From Candidatus Babelota bacterium (GTDB lineage: Bacteria; Babelota; Babeliae; Babelales; Babelaceae): a stretch of 43,823 nucleotides of DNA. Within the stretch, counting starts at the first letter, position 1. Every line of letters starts with the position of its first letter. The position numbers were made by a program, and so were the translations under genes. The notes beneath the pieces were generated by a model. The model was not told where the DNA came from. It did not search any database and saw only the letters and a program-made list of their open reading frames with translations. The stretch spans positions 1-43,823 of the forward strand of contig JABDCP010000009.1 of the NCBI GenBank assembly GCA_013288045.1, read 5' to 3'. This document shows positions 23,912 to 33,145 of this stretch, in pieces.

Positions 23912-24949
23912 CTAAAAATAATCTAATCTCATTACATGACGCACTTCATGCATAGTATGCTCCGCAGCCTGACGGGTCTTTTCAGTCCCTTCCTTCAAAA
24001 CTGAAAGCACATAGCTTTTGTCTTTTTTAAAATGCTCTCTACGCTCCCTGATAGGTCCAATAATTCCTTCAAGAACTTCGATGAGTCGCTTTTTAAGAAC
24101 TACATCTCCAAGTCCACCTCGTTGGTAGTGCGCTTTCAACTCTTCAACTTCCAACACGCGTGGATCAAATACGTCAAGGTACGCAAATACCGTATTGCCT
24201 TCCACTTTACCTGGATCAGTCACCTTCAGATGCGTAGGATCGGTATACATGCTCATCACTTTTTTTGCTATTACATCTGGAGAGTCAGAAAGATAGATAG
24301 CATTCCCTAAAGACTTGCTCATTTTAGCCTGACCATCAGTACCTGGTAATCGAGAAACCTTAGGGACTAATGCTTTTGCTTCAACGAGAATATCAGTCTG
24401 ATAGACTCGATTAAAGCTCCGCACAATCTCATTGGTCTGTTCGATCATGGGAAGTTGGTCTTCACCAACGGGCACCACATCAGCCTTAATAAACGTAATG
24501 TCAGCAGCCTGACTAATCGGATAGCACAAGAAGCCCGCGTTAAGCTTTTCACCAAACCCCTTCTGAAGAATTTCTGTCTTTACGGTTGGATTACGCTGCA
24601 GCCGAGCAATGGTCACTAAATTCATATAATAAATAGTAAGCTCAGCAATTTCAGGGATCATCGACTGAATAAAGATGACTGATTTGTTCGGATCAATGCC
24701 AACAGCTAGATAATCATAGGCTACTTCAAGAACATTTTCTCGCACCTTCTCAGGCGTATCAAAGTTGTCAGTCAACGCCTGAACATCTGCAACAATGATA
24801 TATTGCTTGTGTGTATCTTGTAGGATCAGCCTATTCAGAAGAGAGCCGACATAATGGCCAAGATGCAGGGGTCCTGTAGGTCGGTCACCGGTCAATACTA
24901 TCGGAATAGGTGAAGTTTTTTTTGCAGCACTTTCTGCCTTTGAGCTCAT
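23912..24949 (-). CDS. trpS: Tryptophan--tRNA ligase
   Basis: 345 residues, class I aminoacyl-tRNA synthetase charging tRNA-Trp. The HIGH-like motif is '[12 protein letters not shown]' (~25-37) and the KMSKS loop is '[14 protein letters not shown]' (~210-220). '[19 protein letters not shown]' and '[14 protein letters not shown]' are typical of bacterial TrpRS. The Ser/Lys-rich N-terminal tail of ~14 residues is a little longer than usual. It is a stand-alone gene. Its promoter was not identified with confidence in 24950-25090. Confidence 0.96.
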   Translation of the reverse strand: MSSKAESAAKKTSPIPIVLTGDRPTGPLHLGHYVGSLLNRLILQDTHKQYIIVADVQALTDNFDTPEKVRENVLEVAYDYLAVGIDPNKSVIFIQSMIPEIAELTIYYMNLVTIARLQRNPTVKTEILQKGFGEKLNAGFLCYPISQAADITFIKADVVPVGEDQLPMIEQTNEIVRSFNRVYQTDILVEAKALVPKVSRLPGTDGQAKMSKSLGNAIYLSDSPDVIAKKVMSMYTDPTHLKVTDPGKVEGNTVFAYLDVFDPRVLEVEELKAHYQRGGLGDVVLKKRLIEVLEGIIGPIRERREHFKKDKSYVLSVLKEGTEKTRQAAEHTMHEVRHVMRLDYF

Positions 24950-25092
24950 AGCACCAAATCTCCATCAGATTTTTTAGTCTGCCAATAGCACCCTTCTCTG
25001 ATATAAAAGCGCTGACTAAAAGTTCATTTCAACAGATTTAACTTTTTTTGTTCGCCTAGATCAATCCAAGCTAAGAATCATACTATATGAAC

Positions 25093-25121
25093 TTGGCAGA
25101 TTTGTCCAAATAAGGTATACT
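25093..25121 (+). promoter_or_regulatory. Sigma-70-type promoter for the CdaA-like gene
   Basis: TTGGCA (25093-25098), a 17-base spacer, TATACT (25116-25121), ~70 bases before the start codon. Confidence 0.65.
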
Positions 25122-25190
25122 CAGTACGGTCGAAAAAGGAGAGACCAAGCAGATCATTTCCCATATCTTACAAGCTTGTGAAGGGGCTTC

Positions 25191-26024
25191 ATGACATACC
25201 TAACGGCAATGCTCGCCCATGTTGCGCGCACATTACCCTACCGCGATATTATAGAAGTACTTTTTTTTGCCGGAGCAATTTATTATATACAACTGTGGCT
25301 GAAGAAGGACAGCCAGCGTAATCTTCTTTTAGGATTCTATATTTATTGTGCACTCTTTTGTGCCTCATACTATGCAGATCTTCCGGTCCTACGTTTTATC
25401 TTATTTATATTTGCACCCGCAATAGCGATGCTCTTCATTATTTTGCATCAAGAAACATTGCAAAAGAATTTTATTACTCTCTCAAATCCTGCAACCCCTC
25501 TTAAGGACCAAAGTACCTGGATTGACGAGCTCATAAAATGTACTCTCACGGCTCTTAATAAGCATAAAGATATTATTCTCGTTCTTGAACGAAATGATCC
25601 TCTTAAAAACCTTATTCATGCGCCCTATTTTATTTATGCTGAACTTAAGAAGGATGTCTTTGAGATTCTTCTTGAGAAGCAGGCGGCAGGAAACGATTAT
25701 ATGATCTGGATAAATCAACAGGGAAAGATTGTTTCCATTAACTCATGTTGGAAGACACAGCTTGATGAAGATTGGATTTCCCAAGATGCAGAACATATGC
25801 ATGTCTGGAAACAGCAGGCACTCTACTTTAGCAGTAAAACTGACGCTCTTGCGCTTAAGATCAATCCTGTTTCACGAAGTTTTGACGTTGTTTCACAAGG
25901 TCGCATTGTGGAAGGAATGACCGCAGATGCAGTGACTACCTACCTCAAGAAACAGCTTCTTCAAGGTTCACGAAAAGAAAAAGTAGCCATAGTCCAACCG
26001 CAAGCATCACAAAAATCAGCTTAA
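25191..26024 (+). CDS. CdaA-like membrane protein with degenerate diadenylate cyclase domain
   Basis: 277 residues. Three TM helices (~18-36, 46-62, 66-85) match the CdaA/DacA layout ('YRDIIEVLFFAGAIYYIQLWLKK' ... 'LLLGFYIYCALF' ... 'LFIFAPAIAMLFIILHQETLQKNF'). The cytosolic part aligns along the DisA_N/DAC fold: 'KDIILVLERNDPLKNLI' for the usual 'GALIVLER.D.L'; 'NDYMIWINQQGKIVSINSCW' where the catalytic 'DGAVII...G.I..A.C' belongs; 'VWKQQALYFSSKTDALALKI' in place of 'RHRAALGISE.TDA..IVV'. Both signature motifs, DGA and RHR, are gone (NDY at ~168-170, WKQ at ~206-208). Synthesis of c-di-AMP is therefore unlikely; a scaffold or regulatory role is inferred. cdaR-like and glmM homologues lie 15 kb away. 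Confidence 0.75.
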   Translation: MTYLTAMLAHVARTLPYRDIIEVLFFAGAIYYIQLWLKKDSQRNLLLGFYIYCALFCASYYADLPVLRFILFIFAPAIAMLFIILHQETLQKNFITLSNPATPLKDQSTWIDELIKCTLTALNKHKDIILVLERNDPLKNLIHAPYFIYAELKKDVFEILLEKQAAGNDYMIWINQQGKIVSINSCWKTQLDEDWISQDAEHMHVWKQQALYFSSKTDALALKINPVSRSFDVVSQGRIVEGMTADAVTTYLKKQLLQGSRKEKVAIVQPQASQKSA

Positions 26025-26036
26025 CAACCTATGCAC

Positions 26037-26066
26037 AAGATCGCCGGCTCATATGCTGGCGATCTT
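26037..26066 (+). terminator. Strong hairpin after the CdaA-like gene, probable terminator
   Basis: AAGATCGCCGGC (26037-26048) pairs with GCTGGCGATCTT (26055-26066) over 12 positions with one G-T wobble and a 6-base loop. The tail is ATATATG, not a T-run. Confidence 0.5.
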
Positions 26067-26500
26067 ATATATGTGCTATCTTGTTAATCCACACACCATG
26101 CTACCGGGCGTGATTTTACACTCATGCATAGCACGTCGAAAAAGTTAAGAAGCATGCTCTCCTTATATAAGAAACTTGGGCCGCCTCTGAGAAGAAGTCA
26201 CCCATCCATTCAAACAAACTATTAAAAAAGGGGAAATGTACATTCCTTGAGGACGAATAGAGAGTCCTCTATTCTTCTGCATGTCAAGGGACATGCATCT
26301 TCGATTAAACCCATCTATTACCAGGAAAGACTCGTTTGATAGCCTGTTTCTATACTTTTTATAGGCATGGGGAGTAAAGATCAGGGTCTAGGAAAAAAAT
26401 TAATGTAGATATAGTATTAGTAGCAAAGGTATCGTAAACCCGCTTGACTACGAGAGCAAGAATATCTTTAAGAAGTTAAGCCTATGAAGGAATTATTATT
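26067..26500. other. Intergenic leader region before the ankyrin cluster
   Basis: 434 bases without a gene. It contains a tight hairpin GCATGTC/GACATGC (26279-26296, loop AAGG) and a nearby GAGGAC..GTCCTC pair (~26249-26265). A TTGACT near 26452 lacks a clear -10. AAGGAA precedes the ATG at 26501. It may be a long structured leader. Confidence 0.4.
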
Positions 26501-27649
26501 ATGAAAAATCTATTTATTTTTTGTGGACTACAGCTCTTAATAATAACGTGTGAGGCTGCAGAGTCATCATGCCTAGCAAAACCTCGATCTGAAGAGACTA
26601 CGTCACAACCAACCAAATTGGAATCCCTCTTTAAAGTAATCAGATGGGGCAACATGGCTGAAGATGATCTTTTGAACAAGGTTGATGAATTACTTAGCCA
26701 GGGCTGCGATGTGAACCAAGAAGGATATCTAGGCAGAACCCTGCTCATGTTTGCAGCTGCTCGAGACTATAGAGCTGTAGTACAGAAGCTCATAGATGCA
26801 GGTGCCGATCTGAAAATTCGGGACAAAGTCGGTATGAATGCGCTTATGTTTGGCGCCTATCAAGGGCATGCGGAAATTTGTGCGCTTCTTATTGGACATA
26901 TGGGGAGAATCAATATGGATGCTCCTGATACTAGCGAGACAACCGCCCTTATGTACGCTGCACGTAGCGGTAGTAAAGCTACGATTTCTCTGCTGTTACA
27001 GCATGGTGCTCAGGCCAATGCGCGAAATAAATCAGGTTCTACACCCCTTATGCAAGCCTGTGGTGTCTCGTTTCCGTCTGTCGAGGTGTCCTGGCGTTCA
27101 TCTTCGCAAAAAGGGAAAATTATAACTTTGGCTGAGGCGCGTATTGCTGGCATAGATGCCTGTACAGAACTTCTGCAAATCGGAGCCGACATTACTGCCG
27201 TTGATGCAAGTGGCAAATCAGCACTTTTTTATGCTGCGTTAAATTTGCGAGAAGATGTATGCAAACTATTATTGAGTCGAGGAGCTACAAGTATACGAAT
27301 TGTTGAACCAGACAACTTACTCTACGTGAACGACCTTATGTCAGCAGCTCTTTTAGGTAATGAAACTTGCTTAAAGGTATTGCTCGATGCTGGCGTGCCA
27401 GTAAATGCCAAAAATGATCACGGCGAAACAGCTCTTCTTAAAGCAGCTTCTAGAGGCCATCTACCCTGCATTTCTTGCTTGCTCGCTGCCAAAGCAGATT
27501 TAGAGCTATGCGATGATACCGGTCTTACACCGTTATATGCGGCAGCACAAGAAGATCAAAAAGAAGCTGTTGCCACTCTGCTTAAAGCGGGCGCTCGGCG
27601 AACTCTTGATCCTCGCTTTCAACATATCAATAGCAGGTTGTCATGGTAG
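26501..27649 (+). CDS. Secreted ankyrin-repeat protein 1
   Basis: 382 residues. Signal peptide 'MKNLFIFCGLQLLIITCEAAES'. After a ~35-residue lead come about eight ankyrin repeats: 'LGRTLLMFAAARDYRAVVQKLIDAGADL', 'VGMNALMFGAYQGHAEICALLIGHM', 'SETTALMYAARSGSKATISLLLQHGAQAN', 'SGSTPLMQACGV', then 'SGKSALFYAALNLREDVCKLLLSRGA', 'HGETALLKAASRGHLPCISCLLAAKADL', 'TGLTPLYAAAQEDQKEAVATLLKAGA'. Ankyrin proteins of intracellular bacteria often act on host proteins; here that is inference, supported by export. It lacks a ~40-residue insert present in its two neighbours. Its end is shorter than that of paralogue 2, and remnants of the lost tail may be readable past the stop. Confidence 0.85.
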   Translation: MKNLFIFCGLQLLIITCEAAESSCLAKPRSEETTSQPTKLESLFKVIRWGNMAEDDLLNKVDELLSQGCDVNQEGYLGRTLLMFAAARDYRAVVQKLIDAGADLKIRDKVGMNALMFGAYQGHAEICALLIGHMGRINMDAPDTSETTALMYAARSGSKATISLLLQHGAQANARNKSGSTPLMQACGVSFPSVEVSWRSSSQKGKIITLAEARIAGIDACTELLQIGADITAVDASGKSALFYAALNLREDVCKLLLSRGATSIRIVEPDNLLYVNDLMSAALLGNETCLKVLLDAGVPVNAKNDHGETALLKAASRGHLPCISCLLAAKADLELCDDTGLTPLYAAAQEDQKEAVATLLKAGARRTLDPRFQHINSRLSW

Positions 27650-27821
27650 AGCAAGAAAGATTTTTGTAAGTTGGTCAGTTATTATTGAAGGCCTTAGATA
27701 AAAAATTTGGCATACGAAGAGACTGAGACCACGAAAAAAATACATGCGATTATTGAAATCTGCCGACCCAAAATAAAAATTTCTTGCAAGCTAATCCAAT
27801 TTAAAAAATAGTAGGGTTATT

Positions 27822-29156
27822 ATGAAAAATCTGCTTATTATCTGTGGGCTCTTACTAGGACCCGTGATGCAGTGCGAGGCTGCGAAGCCATTATGCATTA
27901 CAAAGTCTCAACATTCGTTGACGGACGACAAAGCACAGAAAGCAGAATTTGATTTGCTTGCCATAACCCTCCATCGGGACAATAGACCTGAGGATGAGCT
28001 GTTAAACAAAACTCGTAAATTACTTAATCAAGGAGTCGATATCAACCAAAAACATCACTCATTGACCTTACTCATGCTCGCGGTTGGGAAAGGGTATGGA
28101 GCTTTAGTACACATGCTGTTAGATGCAGGTGCTGATCTGAACATGCGCAGTTCAACAGGTATGACAGCACTCATGATTGGTGCTTATCAACAAGAAGCAG
28201 AAATGTGTAGGCTGCTTATTCAGCACATGGAGAAAAAGCGACAGTATGGTACCGTTGCCCGTGCTCTTATGGAGTGCATGGGTTCTTGTGATATTAAAGG
28301 AGCCTACCAAGTGCTCACAGGCTTTAATCAAGAAGGTATCGATGCTACCGATGATACTGGCATGACCGCCTTAATGTATGCGGCTCACAATAGAGACAAA
28401 ACTACTACTGCCCTACTTCTCCATCATGGAGCGCAAGCTAATGCCCAAAACAAGTTTGGTATGACTCCTCTCATGCTATCCTGCGGGGCCCCTATACCAC
28501 AGACAGAACGAGCCTTTGATGAAATCATTACTCTCAGTATAGATGCCTGTGTAGCGCTTCTGCAAAATGGTGCCGACATTAGGCGTCGAGATCAGAATGG
28601 AAGGTCAGCACTTTTGCATGCTGCAGAGGCCCTCGGAGAAGATGAATGCAAATTATTGTTGAGTCAAGGAGCCAAAGAAACGCACTTTAATAGATCTGGT
28701 TATCCCCCTATCAAGGCTGACAATCTTCCCCTAGCAGCATTGCATAATAAAGAGGTTTGCTTAAGAGTATTACTCGATGCTGGCGTGCCAGTAGATACTG
28801 CCCTACATGGTGGGACAACTACACTTCATTGCGCTGCTTCTTCTGGCAGCTTAGGGTGCATCAATACGTTACTCGATGCTGGAGCAGATACAGAACTACG
28901 CGATGAAAAGAGCTTTACACCATTGTATAATGCTGCAGCAAATGGTCATAAGCAGGCTGTTGATGCTCTTGTTAAAGCCGGTGCCAATCGAATTCTCGAT
29001 TTTTCCTGTGTTGAACATGGATATTCTCGTCACCTAGGCGAAAGTATTAAAAAATGGTTTCAGCAAGAGAGGTACAATTATGAGGAGCTTGCCCAGGAGA
29101 TCGATAGATTAAAAGAAAAATTCGGTCCAGTAGCAGGTCAAAAGAGGTTCTTATGA
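27822..29156 (+). CDS. Secreted ankyrin-repeat protein 2
   Basis: 444 residues; signal peptide 'MKNLLIICGLLLGPVMQCEAAK'. The repeat layout is the same as in neighbours 1 and 3. After the second repeat it carries an insert 'HMEKKRQYGTVARALMECMG' plus 'SCDIKGAYQVLTGFNQEGID' (~125-165) that protein 3 shares and protein 1 lacks. Ankyrin units: 'LTLLMLAVGKGYGALVHMLLDAGADL', 'TGMTALMIGAYQQEAEMCRLLIQ', 'TGMTALMYAAHNRDKTTTALLLHHGAQAN', 'GGTTTLHCAASSGSLGCINTLLDAGADTEL', 'KSFTPLYNAAANGHKQAVDALVKAGAN'. The C-terminal ~45 residues form a charged helical tail ('ESIKKWFQQERYNYEELAQE'). Stop and next start overlap by 4 bases. Confidence 0.85.
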   Translation: MKNLLIICGLLLGPVMQCEAAKPLCITKSQHSLTDDKAQKAEFDLLAITLHRDNRPEDELLNKTRKLLNQGVDINQKHHSLTLLMLAVGKGYGALVHMLLDAGADLNMRSSTGMTALMIGAYQQEAEMCRLLIQHMEKKRQYGTVARALMECMGSCDIKGAYQVLTGFNQEGIDATDDTGMTALMYAAHNRDKTTTALLLHHGAQANAQNKFGMTPLMLSCGAPIPQTERAFDEIITLSIDACVALLQNGADIRRRDQNGRSALLHAAEALGEDECKLLLSQGAKETHFNRSGYPPIKADNLPLAALHNKEVCLRVLLDAGVPVDTALHGGTTTLHCAASSGSLGCINTLLDAGADTELRDEKSFTPLYNAAANGHKQAVDALVKAGANRILDFSCVEHGYSRHLGESIKKWFQQERYNYEELAQEIDRLKEKFGPVAGQKRFL

Positions 29157-30391
29157 AAAATCTCTTTATTCTATACATGCTCTTGGTAGGATGGGAAATA
29201 CGGTGCAATGCGGCAGAGCCATCTAGCTTAATGCGGGTTGAATCAACTGCCCCAAATACTACTTATGAAGATAAGCTGGACTCATTCTTGAACGTGTTGC
29301 AATGGCGCCAGGACAAGTCTGAAGACGAAGCTCTTGACGAGACTTGTGAATTACTTGGTCTTGGAATGAATGTCAATACAAGAGGATTACTACAAAGGAC
29401 TCTTCTCATGGGCGCTGTTGTGCGAAATTTTAGAAATTTAGTGGAACTGCTGCTCGCTGAGGGTGCAGATCTAAGCCTTCGGGATGTGGATGGGATGTCC
29501 GCACTTATGCTTGGTGCCTATCATGGTCATGCAGAACTATGTAAGCTTCTCATTGATCATATGGAACGCAAAAATAAGGAGAAGCGCCAGTATGGTGCCA
29601 TTGCACGGAACTTCCAGGAGCGAATCGGTATGTGTGATATCAAAGGAGCAGTACAAGTGCTAACAGGTTATGATCAGGACACTATCGATGCTCGAGATAC
29701 GTATGAAATGACGGCACTTATGTATGCTGCACGTAGTTTAGACAGAGCTACGATTGCTGTACTGGTAAAGCATGGAGCTCAAGTTAATGCACAAAACAGG
29801 TCGGGCCATACTCCTCTTATGCAGGCTTGTGGAGTTAACATACCCACTGTAGAACGCTCCTGGCCTTTTATACATAGATCGCAACTCACTTTGAGCGAAG
29901 CAAGTATCGCAGGTGTTGAAGTCTGCCGAGAATTGCTTAAAAGCGGTGCACATACAAATATTCTTGATAATGCTGGCCACTCATCACTGGTTCATGCTGC
30001 AGCTCACTTGCGGGAAGATATCTGCACATTGTTATTAGCGTATGGAGCTGAAATTATAGTCTTAAGGCCGGATATGAGATCACGCTACACTAACGATTTT
30101 ATGCTAGCAGCTCTTTATGGTAGAGAAAATTGCATGACCGTATTGCTCATGGCAGGTGTGCCCGTAAATGCTCAAGAGTCTGGTACAACAGCTCTTCACA
30201 ATGCAGCCTCTCGAGGCAATCTAGGGTGCATCTCTACGTTACTCGGTGCTGGTGCAGATACAGCACTGAGAGATCATGAGGGTTATACTCCCCTGCAAAA
30301 AGCAGCTCAAAAGGGACAAAAAAATGCTGTTGCTATTTTACGAGAGGATAAAAAAGCAAGAGCCCAGCGTTGCCAAAGTAATAAAACATAA
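29153..30391 (+). CDS. Secreted ankyrin-repeat protein 3
   Basis: 412 residues; signal peptide 'MKNLFILYMLLVGWEIRCNAAEP'. Close paralogue of protein 2 through the repeats and the insert ('MERKNKEKRQYGAIARNFQE', 'MCDIKGAVQVLTGYDQDTID'). Ankyrin units include 'LQRTLLMGAVVRNFRNLVELLLAEGADL', 'DGMSALMLGAYHGHAELCKLLIDHM', 'YEMTALMYAARSLDRATIAVLVKHGAQVN', 'SGTTALHNAASRGNLGCISTLLGAGADTAL', 'EGYTPLQKAAQKGQKNAVAIL'. The long helical tail of protein 2 is replaced by a short basic end. Translationally coupled to gene 2. It faces artP convergently, 28 bases away. Confidence 0.85.
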   Translation: MKNLFILYMLLVGWEIRCNAAEPSSLMRVESTAPNTTYEDKLDSFLNVLQWRQDKSEDEALDETCELLGLGMNVNTRGLLQRTLLMGAVVRNFRNLVELLLAEGADLSLRDVDGMSALMLGAYHGHAELCKLLIDHMERKNKEKRQYGAIARNFQERIGMCDIKGAVQVLTGYDQDTIDARDTYEMTALMYAARSLDRATIAVLVKHGAQVNAQNRSGHTPLMQACGVNIPTVERSWPFIHRSQLTLSEASIAGVEVCRELLKSGAHTNILDNAGHSSLVHAAAHLREDICTLLLAYGAEIIVLRPDMRSRYTNDFMLAALYGRENCMTVLLMAGVPVNAQESGTTALHNAASRGNLGCISTLLGAGADTALRDHEGYTPLQKAAQKGQKNAVAILREDKKARAQRCQSNKT

Positions 30392-30419
30392 GAATTCTGA
30401 AACGCTTCTGAGCATGGAG

Positions 30420-31145
30420 TTACCAAGAGTGCAACTCACCTTTAACAAATCCCGCTAAATACTTTAGCTTTTCAGAATTTGCCTGTACCTCTTTGGTTGA
30501 TGCAACTTCTATGATTTTGCCATCCTTCATAAGATATATGGTGCCCTCCACAGTATCATTAAGCACCAGATCCATATCATGAGTGGCCACCAGCACGATA
30601 TGGCCCTCATCGGCTAACTGCTGAATTTGTTGGGCAACATGGCTGGTTAAAAAAGGGTCTAAGGCAGACGTCGGTTCATCAAGGCATATAACATAGGGAT
30701 TAGTAGCTAACGCACGAGCAATGGCTAGTCGCTGTTTTTGCCCTCCTGATAAACTACTAATTGCTGCTGATCCCTTATGCTCAAGCTTATATTTCTTGAG
30801 AAGCTCTTGCGCTATTCGATCAGCTTCATGTGCACTTTTATTATACACATGCTCAAGTGCTAAGGTGATATTCTGCTTCACCGTAAGATGGGGAAAGAGA
30901 TTAAAATGCTGGAAAACCAAGCTTATTACTTTATGCACATTAGCATTATCTAACGTCTTATTATCAAGAGTAATCGTTCCTGCAGAACAGTGCTCAAGAT
31001 CATTTAAAATACGCAATAATGTCGACTTGCCTGCACCGGACTCTCCCAGTAAAAAGGCGACATGTCCAGCAGGAACCTCCAAAGAAATATCGGTGAGGAT
31101 CGGCTTGTTATTGATTGCTTTTGAGACATTATTAATTTTTAACAT
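30420..31145 (-). CDS. artP: Amino-acid ABC transporter ATPase (ArtP/GlnQ type)
   Basis: 241 residues. It energises polar amino-acid import. Walker A 'GESGAGKST' (~34-42), Q-loop 'VFQHFNLFPHLTV', signature 'SSLSGGQKQRLAIARAL' and Walker B 'VICLDEPTSALDP' are complete, and the H-loop 'VATHDMD' is present. It is the last gene of the arginine island and overlaps artM by 14 bases. Substrate is judged from the ArgR/ArgG/ArgH context: arginine, citrulline or ornithine. The symbol is by context; glnQ is possible. Confidence 0.85.
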   Translation of the reverse strand: MLKINNVSKAINNKPILTDISLEVPAGHVAFLLGESGAGKSTLLRILNDLEHCSAGTITLDNKTLDNANVHKVISLVFQHFNLFPHLTVKQNITLALEHVYNKSAHEADRIAQELLKKYKLEHKGSAAISSLSGGQKQRLAIARALATNPYVICLDEPTSALDPFLTSHVAQQIQQLADEGHIVLVATHDMDLVLNDTVEGTIYLMKDGKIIEVASTKEVQANSEKLKYLAGFVKGELHSW

Positions 31146-31794
31146 ACCAACTCATCTTTCGTTCGATGTATTTAAATAGCAACTCAGAAACGGACGTGAG
31201 CACGAGATAAAAAAGCGCCACAAGACAGAAAATAGTTATCACGTCATATGTTTGGTTCATAATAGCTCGCGCTTCTTTATACAGCTCCATAACACCAATC
31301 ACCGAAGCAAGACTAGAATCTTTTAGCAGTGTGATGTACTCCCCTACCAACGCAGGAAACATGATCCGTATTGCCTGTGGAATGACTATATAGCGCCCTA
31401 TCTGCCATGAACTAAAACCGAGCACTTGCGCCGCTTCAATTTGTTCATTACCAACGCCAATAATGCCTGATTTTATAATCTGACTCATAAAGGCACTCGC
31501 ATTAATAGCGATGGCACAGATAGCAGCCCAAAATGGAGAGAGCTCTAGGCCGAGCAAAGGCAAAACGTAGTAAAAAAATGTTATTTGAATAAGCATAGGA
31601 GTACCACGAATCAGCGTAACATAGAGAGTAATAGGAATCCGCACCAAAGCATTCTGGAGCGTATGCAAATATCCTAAGAGCACTCCTAAAGCAAAACCAA
31701 GAGAATACGATATGAGGGTAATTTGAACAGTAATCCAGGCTCCTTGCACTAAGCTAGGAACTGAGGTTAAAGCAAGCGATATATCAAAAGCCAT
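31132..31794 (-). CDS. artM: Amino-acid ABC transporter permease (His/Glu/Gln/Arg family)
   Basis: 220 residues with five predicted TM helices. The N-terminal 'LVQGAWITVQITLISYSLGFALGVLLG' and the 'YVTLIRGTPMLIQITFFYYVLP' segment are family hallmarks. The EAA loop 'EQIEAAQVLGFSSWQIGRYIVIPQAIRIMFPALVGEY', which contacts the ATPase, is intact. One permease gene is present, so a homodimer is likely. It starts one base after the argH stop, with AAGGA inside argH. Substrate is not set by sequence; context favours arginine or citrulline. Confidence 0.85.
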   Translation of the reverse strand: MAFDISLALTSVPSLVQGAWITVQITLISYSLGFALGVLLGYLHTLQNALVRIPITLYVTLIRGTPMLIQITFFYYVLPLLGLELSPFWAAICAIAINASAFMSQIIKSGIIGVGNEQIEAAQVLGFSSWQIGRYIVIPQAIRIMFPALVGEYITLLKDSSLASVIGVMELYKEARAIMNQTYDVITIFCLVALFYLVLTSVSELLFKYIERKMSWYVKN

Positions 31795-31795
31795 G

Positions 31796-33145
31796 TCATT
31801 CCTTTAATAGTTGCTTAATTGCTTGTTGATAGATAGACCGTTCATGCTCTACCCAACCGAGGTAATCAACGCATTTTTTACTGCTTAGCTCGAGCTGTAA
31901 ATTTCCCGATGCACCTTGATGGGTTTTCTGCTGTATGTTTACAACAGGATCTTCAGATGGCACCGATTCAGGTTCAAGCGCTACCTGCTTATAAGCATCT
32001 CGAAAAGGAACCCCCTTTTGCACCAATCGCAACGCATGATCGGTTGCAAAAAGCTCACTACTAAAAGCTCCCATACATGCTTCAGGATTAATTTTAAGCT
32101 GAGTAATTGTAAGCGTGCATATACGCACTGCATTAAGCGTTATCTCAAAACTATCCATAAGAGGCTCTTTGGTCTCTTGAAAATCTCGATTATATCCTGA
32201 TGGCAGTGCTCGTATAATCATGAGGGTTTGCATAAGATTACTTAGTACCGTAGCCGATTTTGCACGGACCAATTCTAGTCCACAGGGATTTTTCTTTTGC
32301 GGCATTAAGCTACTTCCTGAACATAATTCTTGGGGAATTTCTACATACCCAAATTCTGGCGCACTAAAAATAATGAGATCTGTACTCAACTTGCTCAAAT
32401 CGATCATTATCTGCGTTAATGCATGTACAACAATACTCTCTATCTTTCCTCGGCTATTGCTCACGTACACCACATTATTTTGTACTTTCACAAAACCTAA
32501 GAGATCTGCCACTTCTTGACGATCAATCGGCAGTATTACCCCATAGCCAGCTGCAGAACCCAACGGAGATTGATTAACCAATTCATAAGCGGTCTCTAAC
32601 AGCATGATAGTATCAAGCAACGATTCGGCATATGCTCCAAAAAAGAGTCCAAGGGAAGACGGCATTGCACGTTGGAAATGAGTTCTTCCGGGCATAGGAA
32701 TATCTTTGGTTGATTCCGCCAGTTCAAGCAATTTTTTGCAGAGCGCAAGTACTTCTTCGGTAACTCCGAGCAATTCATGTTTCATATACAATCGCATATC
32801 AAGCGCCACTTGATCATTTCGTGATCTCGCTGTATGAATTTTCTTGCCTAAATCTCCTAGCTGATCGATAAGAAAATTCTCAACTGCGGTGTGCACATCT
32901 TCATCGCTCTGTTGTATGAAAAAATTATTTTGTTCCGCTTGGCTTATGATCTCTTGTAAGCTTTTTTTAAGCAGCATGAATTCTTGCTTCGTTAAAATCC
33001 CTATGCTCATAAGCATATGGGCATGAGCAATACTGCCTAGGCAATCATAGACTATGAGGTTCTTATCAAGAATCGGATCTTTACCTACCGTAAAATGCTC
33101 AACGAGTTGATTAAGTTGATACTCTTTTTGCCATAACTTAGCCAT
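31796..33145 (-). CDS. argH: Argininosuccinate lyase
   Basis: 449 residues from ATG 33143-33145, with AAGGA at 7 bases; an upstream GTG adds 5 residues. It splits argininosuccinate into arginine and fumarate. Fumarase/aspartase superfamily: N-terminal 'YDCLGSIAHAHML', 'DEDVHTAVENFLIDQLGDLGKKIHTARSRNDQVA', 'MPGRTHFQRAMPSSLG', and the catalytic loop 'GSSLMPQKKNPCGLELVRAKSA'. The typical GSSxMPxKxNP is present. It overlaps argG-like by 8 bases. The C-terminal domain is somewhat divergent ('SSKKCVDYLGWVEHERSIYQQ'). Confidence 0.93.
   Translation of the reverse strand: MAKLWQKEYQLNQLVEHFTVGKDPILDKNLIVYDCLGSIAHAHMLMSIGILTKQEFMLLKKSLQEIISQAEQNNFFIQQSDEDVHTAVENFLIDQLGDLGKKIHTARSRNDQVALDMRLYMKHELLGVTEEVLALCKKLLELAESTKDIPMPGRTHFQRAMPSSLGLFFGAYAESLLDTIMLLETAYELVNQSPLGSAAGYGVILPIDRQEVADLLGFVKVQNNVVYVSNSRGKIESIVVHALTQIMIDLSKLSTDLIIFSAPEFGYVEIPQELCSGSSLMPQKKNPCGLELVRAKSATVLSNLMQTLMIIRALPSGYNRDFQETKEPLMDSFEITLNAVRICTLTITQLKINPEACMGAFSSELFATDHALRLVQKGVPFRDAYKQVALEPESVPSEDPVVNIQQKTHQGASGNLQLELSSKKCVDYLGWVEHERSIYQQAIKQLLKE

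Noticed and set aside
27513-27701. Small frame overlapping the end of ankyrin gene 1
   Set aside because: It is out of frame with the repeats, mostly inside gene 1 and without ribosome site.
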